Origin: Flavobacteriales bacterium
Lineage (GTDB): Bacteria > Bacteroidota > Bacteroidia > Flavobacteriales_D > Crocinitomicaceae
Assembly (NCBI GenBank): GCA_947476515.1
Contig: CANJQZ010000124.1
Coordinates: forward strand, 1 to 6,150
Length of the DNA: 6,150 bases
Reading direction: 5' to 3'
The notes below the pieces were generated by a model. The model worked only from the letters and a program-made list of their open reading frames with translations, did no database searches and was not told the DNA's origin. Shown piece by piece: positions 1-4,946 of this stretch. Position numbers and translations under genes: made by a program. Positions within the stretch are counted from its first letter, which is position 1; each line of letters opens with the position of its first letter.

Positions 1-74
1 CTTCTAAAAGTAAGTTGACTGCTTACCGGATTTGGGGAGACTGAAAACGCACTAATACCCATCTCTTCCAAACC
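1..74 (-). other. Start of T9SS type-A C-terminal sorting domain
   Basis: Codons 690-713 read as a short linker (GLEEMGIS) followed by AFSVSPNPVSSQLTFR. This matches the first strand of the Por/T9SS type-A sorting domain, whose hallmark is a hydrophobic-x-PNPV segment followed by a strand near the C-terminus. Cargo with this domain is carried across the outer membrane by T9SS and usually trimmed and attached to the surface. The remaining strands, usually about 60 more residues, would lie just left of the window, so the protein is probably near 770 residues. That length is inferred. Confidence 0.88.
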
Positions 75-2141
75 AATAAAATTAATGGTTATACAATTCG
101 ATGTGTCCGAACAGCCATTAGTATTAGTGCTAATTACGGCGGAAGTACCATTTTGAGAGACGGTATACGATCCTAAATTAGCGCCAGATATGTTAGTGTT
201 GTTTGAGCAATTAATCCATTGATAAATTAATCCGGATTGATTGGCACTCAACAGTAAACCATTAGCTGTAATAGTATTATTAACCGTTTCAACAGATAGA
301 TTTAAAGTAACAATACTATCACAACCTTGACTATTAATGCCATAATAAGTATAGGTACCATCGGCAGCATAATAAAGACCCCCTAGCAAAACACTATCGC
401 CAAAACAAATATTTTGATTTAATGTAAGGACATCGCTTTGACATGTGATATTTATGAAATCTGTATAAACACTATTAGCATGAGTAACACTGGTATAACC
501 AATAGCATTGGGTGAGGTTTGTGCTGGGTTTGCGGATGCCGTTTGAAAAGTTGCTACAGTTGTAAAAGTCCAATCGCTTACGCCTGTTGGAATGGTAATA
601 TCAGTAACTTGAATAATAGTATTCGTACAAGTAGCATATGAAGCTTGTATCTCCGGCTGTAAAAGCAAATTAAAATTAATTATAGAACTTGTCAATGCGG
701 CACCAGAGGCAACATAAACATTAGCACTAATTCCATCCATTCCATTTCCTCCTTTTCCACCAACACCCCCTGCTCCGCCTGAACCTCCTGAGCCGCCTTC
801 TCCAATTTGAGCATTACATGTTGTTTGTTGAGAACCGCCCAAACCGCCTGCTCCACCTAAGCCGCCTGGACTTCCAATTCCACCCAATCCTAAAGTTCCG
901 GTTAGTATATTACAATCTATTACTTGTCCATTATTTCCATTTTGAGTTAAATAGATCCCAAAGGCGCTTCCGCCTCCATAGCCACCCTGTCCACCTTGTC
1001 CGCCTTGTCCGCCGCCGCCGCCGCCTGAACCTCCATTTCCTGGGCCATTATCGCACAGAGAACAAACTTGTCGTCCACCTCCTCCACCGGCACCTCCACC
1101 GGCACCTCCACAAGCATCAGTACCTGCGGTCCCTTGTGATCCTGGCGTCCAAAATACTCCTAAATCAAATCCCAAATTTCCATCTATACCATTAATTCCG
1201 TTGGTTCCGTTAGCACCCGAAGTTCCTGGATTTCCGTCGCCTCCGGGATCGCCATCTAAGCCTCTTGCTCCACCTTGAGCGCCTACAGAACAAGAAGATG
1301 CCCCGCCAGTTCCGCTTAAACCTGCATTATTGGTTGAACATTCATCTCCGCCCGCGCCTCCTCCGCCGCCACCACCGCCATTTCTTCCAGTTCCTGCAGA
1401 TCCACCAACTCCATTGTTTTGTTGACCAAGAGTAGCTGATCCACCAGCACCACCGCTAGTTCCACCGCCTCCGGCTCCACCAACACCACCTGCTCCACCT
1501 GCTTGACCACTACTAAAAGTACATGTTCCACCATCACAAGAACCGGCAGAACCAAGAGCTCCATTTGAACCAGCTAGACCTGTAAGTCCCGGAGTTCCTG
1601 ATAAACCATTTGATGCAGAACCAATAATAAACGAACATCTCACCCACTTATAATTAGAACAGCTGTATAAATAAACACCATAAACTGATGTTCCATAGGG
1701 AGATGTAAGCGTTGCTTGGGGGGCATTACTCACTTGAATTGTTATGTCTTGAAAACGAAAATCATTTTTACCTAATATCTCAAATACACTTAGTCTAGGA
1801 GCAATAATGGGGCCCTGTACATTTAATGCGGAACGATAAATTGTAGTTGCACCCGCTAAACTAGTTTTTGTCCATGCTTGCGCGGCAATAAACCCCCCTT
1901 CAACGATTATATTATTCCCATTAAGGGTGAGTGAATTATCGATATTGTAAGTTCCTGTTGCTAATCGAATATATCCATTATCTGCAGTGGTTAAAAAAGC
2001 TGTGTTGATGTCTAATGGATCTTGTTGAGTGCCCGCTGCTGTTGGACTACCAGTAGTACTTACAAATACAAATTGACATTGTCCATAAAGCGTTGAAACG
2101 CTTAAAAAGAGGCAGAAAAATAAGTGGTAAATTGATTTCAT
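1..2141 (-). CDS. Glycine-rich beta-helix surface protein exported by T9SS (3' end cut by window edge)
   Basis: The frame opens at the ATG at 2141 and runs 713 codons with no stop, so it continues past the left edge. Residues 1-20 form a signal peptide (MKS, hydrophobic core, cleavage after LYG with Gln21 next). Residues 24-178 look like the start of a right-handed beta-helix: an FVSTTG strand, GTYNI, a VEGGF turn, TTIYR, then a rung at 153-174 (VYGVYL...VRCSFIIG). Residues 179-470 are a glycine-rich block with collagen-like and poly-Gly runs, broken by a second rung at 394-415 (FGIYL...VIDCNILTG). Residues 570-617 (ICFGDSVLLGG...GCDSIVTLNLSV) and 640-688 (YQWINC...GCSDTSNCITI) are small modules frequent in Bacteroidota exported proteins. 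From about 690 the T9SS type-A sorting domain begins (FSVSPNPVSSQLTFR). I infer a cell-surface or released adhesin or matrix protein. Its ligand is unknown and no enzymatic residues are visible. The gene lies 42 bp after truB on the same strand. The start has no Shine-Dalgarno sequence and is chosen from the signal peptide. Confidence 0.93.
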   Translation of the reverse strand, partial: MKSIYHLFFCLFLSVSTLYGQCQFVFVSTTGSPTAAGTQQDPLDINTAFLTTADNGYIRLATGTYNIDNSLTLNGNNIIVEGGFIAAQAWTKTSLAGATTIYRSALNVQGPIIAPRLSVFEILGKNDFRFQDITIQVSNAPQATLTSPYGTSVYGVYLYSCSNYKWVRCSFIIGSASNGLSGTPGLTGLAGSNGALGSAGSCDGGTCTFSSGQAGGAGGVGGAGGGGTSGGAGGSATLGQQNNGVGGSAGTGRNGGGGGGGGAGGDECSTNNAGLSGTGGASSCSVGAQGGARGLDGDPGGDGNPGTSGANGTNGINGIDGNLGFDLGVFWTPGSQGTAGTDACGGAGGGAGGGGGRQVCSLCDNGPGNGGSGGGGGGQGGQGGQGGYGGGSAFGIYLTQNGNNGQVIDCNILTGTLGLGGIGSPGGLGGAGGLGGSQQTTCNAQIGEGGSGGSGGAGGVGGKGGNGMDGISANVYVASGAALTSSIINFNLLLQPEIQASYATCTNTIIQVTDITIPTGVSDWTFTTVATFQTASANPAQTSPNAIGYTSVTHANSVYTDFINITCQSDVLTLNQNICFGDSVLLGGLYYAADGTYTYYGINSQGCDSIVTLNLSVETVNNTITANGLLLSANQSGLIYQWINCSNNTNISGANLGSYTVSQNGTSAVISTNTNGCSDTSNCITINFIGLEEMGISAFSVSPNPVSSQLTFR
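291..434 (-). other. Bacteroidota exported-protein module (ICFGDSV...GCDSIV type), codons 570-617
   Basis: The segment contains NICFGDSVLLGG, a YYAADGTYTYY strand and GCDSIVTLNLSV. This pattern is common just before the sorting domain in T9SS cargo, often as tandem copies. Cys579 and Cys607 may pair. A second, related small module follows at codons 640-688 (nt 78-224), with YQWINC, SGA, a Y-T-V-S strand and NGCSDTSNC; that type is probably Ig-like. The family assignment is by recall of the pattern, not by a search. Confidence 0.7.
982..1025 (-). repeat. 9-bp GGQ tandem repeat joined to a CCG/CGG trinucleotide run
   Basis: On the plus strand three 9-bp units (ccaccctgt, ccaccttgt, ccgccttgt; 982-1008) are followed by a run of CCG triplets (1009-1025). 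On the coding strand this gives six glycines (373-378) and then three Gln-Gly-Gly units. The units are multiples of three, so copy-number change would alter protein length without shifting the frame. Confidence 0.85.
1081..1110 (-). repeat. 12-bp tandem repeat, two and a half copies, in the Gly-rich block
   Basis: The plus strand reads cctccaccggca twice (1081-1092 and 1093-1104), followed by cctcca. It encodes GGAG-type units near residues 345-354. The copies are identical at the DNA level, which suggests recent slippage duplication rather than conserved protein sequence alone. Confidence 0.8.
1164..1271 (-). repeat. Collagen-like run of 12 G-X-Y triplets (codons 291-326)
   Basis: Glycine falls at every third residue from 291 to 324: GAR, GLD, GDP, GGD, GNP, GTS, GAN, GTN, GIN, GID, GNL, GFD. 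The X and Y positions carry Asp, Asn and two prolines, like bacterial and phage collagen-like tracts rather than animal collagen. A rare aromatic stretch (GVFWTPG, 328-334) follows immediately and may end the structure. Confidence 0.85.
1536..1607 (-). repeat. Collagen-like run of 8 G-X-Y triplets (codons 179-202)
   Basis: Glycine occupies every third residue from 179 to 200 (GLS, GTP, GLT, GLA, GSN, GAL, GSA, GSC). It directly follows the first clear beta-helix rung and ends at Cys202, with Cys207 close behind. The run is short for an independent triple helix and has one proline, so it could equally pack as a polyglycine-II type strand. Confidence 0.8.
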
Positions 2142-2144
2142 AGA

Positions 2145-2168
2145 GCATATATTTAGTTAAATATACGC
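2145..2168 (-). repeat. 24-nt near-perfect palindrome between truB and the surface-protein gene
   Basis: Read on the minus strand, GCGTATATTT (2168-2159) pairs with AAATATATGC (2154-2145) across the loop AACT. This gives nine Watson-Crick pairs and one G-T wobble. It ends 3 nt before the ATG at 2141, so in mRNA it would fold over the translation-initiation region. As DNA it could be an operator. An outer 6-bp inverted repeat (AGCATA at 2179-2174 with TATGCT at 2149-2144) shares bases with its base and could form an alternative fold. On the coding strand no T-run follows, so it is a poor terminator for truB. On the plus strand five Ts follow (2170-2174). Confidence 0.6.
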
Positions 2169-2183
2169 CTTTTTATGCTTAGT

Positions 2184-2867
2184 CTACTCTTTAATAATTG
2201 AAATCCATTCCTCTACTGTTTTTGAGTTCTCAATTAAAAAAGACCCGGAAGCTGTTCTTCTTAAGGCAATTAGCGTCGCTGCAGAATTAAGTTTTTTTCC
2301 AAAATCTGAGGCCAATGATCTAATATAAGTTCCTTTGGAGCACACAATCTTAAAATTAATTTCCGGGAAATTGGTGGTGTCAACAGTAAATTCTTTAATA
2401 TTCACTCGGTTGGGCGGTAACACTAAAGTTTTTCCTTCTCTTGCATAATCATAAGCTCTTTTACCATCAACCTGCTTAGCAGAAAAAATAGGAGGAACTT
2501 GATCTTGTTCACCAAGAAAAGACGCTACAATTGAATTCATTTGAGAAAGATCTATTTTACTAATATCAAAAACGGCATCAAACTCTGTTTCTAAATCATA
2601 AGATGGTGTAGACTTACCTAATAAAAATGTTCCGGAGTAGGATTTGTCCTGGCCTATCATAGATTCAATTAACTTAGTGTGCTTGCCTATACAAATCACA
2701 AGAAGCCCTGATGCAAGAGGGTCTAAAGTACCGGCGTGGCCTACTTTTATGTTTTTAACCTTAAATTTCTGCTTGAGATTCCATCTAATTTTATTTACAA
2801 CATCAAATGAAGTCCAGCCCAACGGCTTGTCTACAAGGATGGTTTCACCGTTAATAAAATCTATCAT
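2184..2867 (-). CDS. truB: tRNA pseudouridine(55) synthase TruB
   Basis: TruB converts uridine 55 in the T-loop of tRNAs to pseudouridine in the cytoplasm. The 227-residue protein has the family motifs in order: VDKPLGWTSFDVV (12-24), GHAGTLDPLASGLL (43-56) with catalytic Asp49 in the GTLDP core, YSGTFLLG (77-84), PPIFSAKQVDGKRAYDYAREG (125-145) and KGTYIRSLA (178-186) with the conserved Arg183. The length is about usual for Bacteroidota forms, which often lack a large C-terminal PUA domain; none is visible here. The ATG overlaps the uppP stop as ATGA (2864-2867), so translation is probably coupled to uppP. No Shine-Dalgarno sequence precedes it. It ends the core gene run. Confidence 0.97.
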   Translation of the reverse strand: MIDFINGETILVDKPLGWTSFDVVNKIRWNLKQKFKVKNIKVGHAGTLDPLASGLLVICIGKHTKLIESMIGQDKSYSGTFLLGKSTPSYDLETEFDAVFDISKIDLSQMNSIVASFLGEQDQVPPIFSAKQVDGKRAYDYAREGKTLVLPPNRVNIKEFTVDTTNFPEINFKIVCSKGTYIRSLASDFGKKLNSAATLIALRRTASGSFLIENSKTVEEWISIIKE

Positions 2868-3676
2868 TTAAAAGAAAAATATGCAACAAGTACTAAGCCT
2901 ATTATTATGCGGTACCACCCCCAAATTTTAAATCCAAATTTGCTAATGATGCCCATAAAAAACTTTATGGAGATTATTGCAACAATAAATGCGACAATAT
3001 TACCAAGAAAAAAAAGCATGGTATTGTTGCTACTAGAAAAAATCATTTTTATTCCCGTTTGCTCGACCCCTTGATAATTCCAGTCTTTGAGAAACAAAGA
3101 ATAAGTGGTTACTGCCAACATGGTTGGAACTGCCAAGAAAAAACTAAATTCTGCTGCAGTTTTTCTGTTTAATCCTTGTTGCATTCCCCCAATAATGGAA
3201 GCGGCAGCACGACTTGTTCCTGGCATCATTGCAAGGCATTGCCAAAATCCGATCTTAACTGCTGAAAGAAGGCCTATGTTTTCTTCTTGATCAATATGCG
3301 TGTTTTTAAACAGTCTGTCTATGAATAACAAAATAACTCCTCCTATTACCAAGGTAATGGCTATAGGTATGGGCTTCTCTAAAACCGCTTCAATTTTATC
3401 ATCAAATAATTTACCTAGTACAAGCGCTGGAATAACCGCTAAGAATAATTTAAAATAGAATTGTTTAGACTTGAAATCGAAAAATTTGCGCCAATAGAGA
3501 AATAAGACTGCTAAAATGGCTCCAAATTGAATTGAAACCTGGAACATTTTAACAAATTCATCTTGACTTATGCCAAAGATGGAACTTAAAAAAATCATGT
3601 GAGCTGTACTCGATATTGGCAAAAACTCTGTTACCCCTTCTGTTATCGCTAAAAGGATTGCTTCTAAAGTTGTCAT
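2864..3676 (-). CDS. uppP: Undecaprenyl-diphosphatase UppP (BacA)
   Basis: This integral inner-membrane enzyme removes a phosphate from undecaprenyl diphosphate to recycle the lipid carrier of peptidoglycan and other cell-wall glycans. It is a known bacitracin-resistance factor when overproduced. The 270 residues match the family length and are hydrophobic throughout. The first motif, ITEGVTEFLPISSTAH (11-26), holds Glu13, Glu17 and His26. The second, MPGTSRAAAS (151-160), holds the catalytic Arg156. The usual PGxSRSGAT form is changed to SRAAAS here; the closing Thr is Ser. AEFSFFLAVPTML is also typical of the family. A weak AGGAA lies about 6 nt before the ATG, in the 12-bp gap after the DUF3098 gene. 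The stop overlaps the truB start. Confidence 0.96.
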   Translation of the reverse strand: MTTLEAILLAITEGVTEFLPISSTAHMIFLSSIFGISQDEFVKMFQVSIQFGAILAVLFLYWRKFFDFKSKQFYFKLFLAVIPALVLGKLFDDKIEAVLEKPIPIAITLVIGGVILLFIDRLFKNTHIDQEENIGLLSAVKIGFWQCLAMMPGTSRAAASIIGGMQQGLNRKTAAEFSFFLAVPTMLAVTTYSLFLKDWNYQGVEQTGIKMIFSSSNNTMLFFLGNIVAFIVAIISIKFFMGIISKFGFKIWGWYRIIIGLVLVAYFSFK

Positions 3677-3688
3677 TGGGAGTTCCTA

Positions 3689-3967
3689 CTACTTTTTCTT
3701 GGTATCAATAGAATCCTTTTCACTTGATTCTGTTGGTTTTCCTTTTTTCATAATTGAGAATATAATGACAATATATCCAACAATTATTAATAAGGGAGCC
3801 AAAGTAATTCGAGTGTTACTAAAAAGTTCAGCACCATTAAATTTATTTGGGTCAGAGGTCCCGCCTCCAATCATTAAGATAAAACCAATTATGTTGATTG
3901 CTAAACCAATTAATAGAAGCTTGTAGTTTTCGCGGTGGAAACCAAATTGTTTAAGGGGCTTACTCAT
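3689..3967 (-). CDS. DUF3098 family small membrane protein
   Basis: The protein has 92 residues and no known biochemical function. It has an N-terminal cytoplasm-like segment with the F-x-F-x-x-x-N-Y-K pattern typical of the family (8-16), a first membrane helix at about 16-34 ending in GGG, a short loop (TSDPNKFNGAELFS), a second helix at about 54-73 (ITLAPLLIIVGYIVIIFSIM), and a charged tail rich in Lys, Glu and Ser (74-92). The start at 3967 lies 5 bp after the ftsX stop and gives the family's MSKPLKQFGF N-terminus. An in-frame ATG at 4024 would overlap ftsX by 52 bp and add 19 residues not typical of the family. The gene ends in tandem TAG TAG. From memory, DUF3098 genes commonly sit next to ftsX in Bacteroidota, which suggests a link to the division or envelope machinery, but this is inference. 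Confidence 0.88.
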   Translation of the reverse strand: MSKPLKQFGFHRENYKLLLIGLAINIIGFILMIGGGTSDPNKFNGAELFSNTRITLAPLLIIVGYIVIIFSIMKKGKPTESSEKDSIDTKKK

Positions 3968-3972
3968 GTTTT

Positions 3973-4857
3973 TTAATATAAATCGTCCAATTTCATACGA
4001 AGATACTTGTTTAATGCAAACCAAGTGGAGACAAGTGTAATAAAAATTCCTAATAATAACAGAGATACAATCAATAACAATAACATTTCTATTGTAAAGC
4101 TGATTTCAAAAGTTTCGATGACATTATTAAGGGCGAAAAACACACTCATTAAAAAGCCAAGTGCTAGTAAAGCTGAAAAGACCCCTTGAATAATGGCTTG
4201 CATTAAAAATGGTTTTCTAATGTGTTTGCTGGTAGCTCCAACCAATTGCATCGTTTTTATTGTAAATCTTTTAGCATAAAGAGACATTCTGATGGTATTA
4301 TTTATCATTGCAACAGCAATTATAATTAAAAGGGCGGCAACAGATAAAAACAAAATCACAAATTGTTTAAACCCTAAATTTACCCTGTTTACGCTAGCTT
4401 CATCGTAATTTACCTCATCAATTTCATTTTTATAAAACTTTAATAATTTGGCTTTTATAAATTTCATTCCTTCTTTATTAGCAAATTTTGCCTTTGGAGA
4501 AAAACATAAAGATGGTGGAAGAGGATTTTCACCTGCCAATAATTGTTTTATTTCATCACTTCCCTCGCCTCCAAATTCTTGAACGGCTCTTTCTGAAGAA
4601 ACAAACCAAACTTTATTGAACTCTTTCCATGGTTTTAATGACTGCTCGACTTGTTTTATATCTGCATCATTTAAAGTAGACTTAAAAAATATATCACCTT
4701 GTAAATTTTCTTTTGCTTGGGTTTGAATATTATTAAGCCCAAAAACACCGCTTAAGACAAGTCCAATCATGAATAACACTAAGGAGATTCCTATAATCGT
4801 TGAGACATAGCTGGTGCGGATTCCCTTTTTATTAAATTGTTCTGCTGTATTTGACAT
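3973..4857 (-). CDS. ftsX: Cell division protein FtsX (permease-like)
   Basis: FtsX is the membrane half of the FtsEX ABC-type complex, which in studied bacteria uses ATP hydrolysis by FtsE to activate cell-wall hydrolases at the septum rather than to move a solute. The 294-residue protein has the four-helix layout: helix 1 at about 18-41, a large extracytoplasmic domain at about 42-162, helix 2 at about 163-186, helix 3 at about 221-245 and helix 4 at about 256-279. The cytoplasmic segment RFTIKTMQLVGATSKHIRKPF (197-217) is the family signature of MacB/FtsX-type permeases. No ftsE lies next to it. Its start is fixed by the short MSNTAEQF N-terminus, and no Shine-Dalgarno sequence is visible. 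It heads the tight run with the DUF3098 gene, uppP and truB. Confidence 0.94.
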   Translation of the reverse strand: MSNTAEQFNKKGIRTSYVSTIIGISLVLFMIGLVLSGVFGLNNIQTQAKENLQGDIFFKSTLNDADIKQVEQSLKPWKEFNKVWFVSSERAVQEFGGEGSDEIKQLLAGENPLPPSLCFSPKAKFANKEGMKFIKAKLLKFYKNEIDEVNYDEASVNRVNLGFKQFVILFLSVAALLIIIAVAMINNTIRMSLYAKRFTIKTMQLVGATSKHIRKPFLMQAIIQGVFSALLALGFLMSVFFALNNVIETFEISFTIEMLLLLIVSLLLLGIFITLVSTWFALNKYLRMKLDDLY

Positions 4858-4865
4858 AAGACGAA

Positions 4866-4895
4866 ATTATACAAAAAGTACTGAGTTGCAATCAA
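4866..4895 (-). promoter_or_regulatory. Possible promoter for the ftsX run
   Basis: In the 89-bp spacer after ispG, the minus strand reads TTGATT (4895-4890), 18 bp, then TATAAT (4871-4866), close to a classical sigma-70 pair. An overlapping TAATTTCG is one base off the Bacteroidota -7 element TAnnTTTG. A start site the usual 6-8 bp downstream would leave only a few bases before the ATG at 4857, so the transcript would be nearly leaderless. AT-rich spacers give such matches by chance. I see no convincing terminator for ispG in this spacer. Confidence 0.35.
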
Positions 4896-4946
4896 GCATT
4901 TCAATGAGTATTCAACTATTAATTGTGTATTGCGAATTATATATAC

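Larger units (their letters stand above)
732..1607 (-). repeat. Glycine-rich block (codons 179-470) of the surface protein
   Basis: By hand count 124 of 292 residues are glycine, and most of the rest are Ala, Ser, Thr, Asn and Gln. Several patterns are mixed: G-X-Y triplets, GG-X triplets (GGAGGVGGAGG near 215-225; GGSGGSGGAGGVGGKGG at 449-465), an eight-glycine run at 255-262 and a six-glycine run at 373-378. A beta-helix-like rung at 394-415 interrupts the block, so it looks like two long loops, 179-393 and 416-470, leaving a beta-helix scaffold. The coding strand is much more GC-rich here than in the flanking genes, as glycine GGN codons require. Other frames stay open across parts of it and are shadows. 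The composition is seen directly; the loop topology is inferred. Confidence 0.9.

Noticed and set aside
818..1195. A 125-codon plus-strand open frame rich in Leu, His and Arg.
   Set aside because: It is the antisense of the glycine-rich block: GGN codons read as NCC and related codons on the other strand keep a frame open. It has no motif, and the opposite strand has a 713-codon frame with a signal peptide and recognisable domains.
961..1520. Regular repeats that could suggest a CRISPR array.
   Set aside because: The periodicity is 3, 9 and 12 bp with no spacers of 25-40 bp, and it is fully explained by glycine-rich coding sequence.
1316..1564. An 82-codon minus-strand open frame rich in Val, Leu and Glu.
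   Set aside because: It is a shifted frame of the same glycine codons within the surface-protein gene. Its low-complexity content follows from GGT/GGA repeats read out of phase.
1718..1898. Two six-base G/C homopolymers (1718-1723 and 1893-1898) as phase-variation switches.
   Set aside because: Six bases is short for a contingency tract, and both fall in ordinary codons (Ala-Pro-Gln and Glu-Gly-Gly contexts) of an intact frame. There is no sign of frame disruption.
2076..2141. A lipoprotein signal in the surface protein, because Cys22 follows the hydrophobic core.
   Set aside because: The residues before the cysteine are YGQ, which do not fit a lipobox. Cleavage after LYG with Gln next fits an ordinary signal peptidase I site as often seen in Bacteroidota.
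3968..4024. An upstream ATG that would lengthen the DUF3098 protein by 19 residues.
   Set aside because: It lies inside the 3' end of ftsX. The ATG at 3967 gives the normal family N-terminus just after the ftsX stop.
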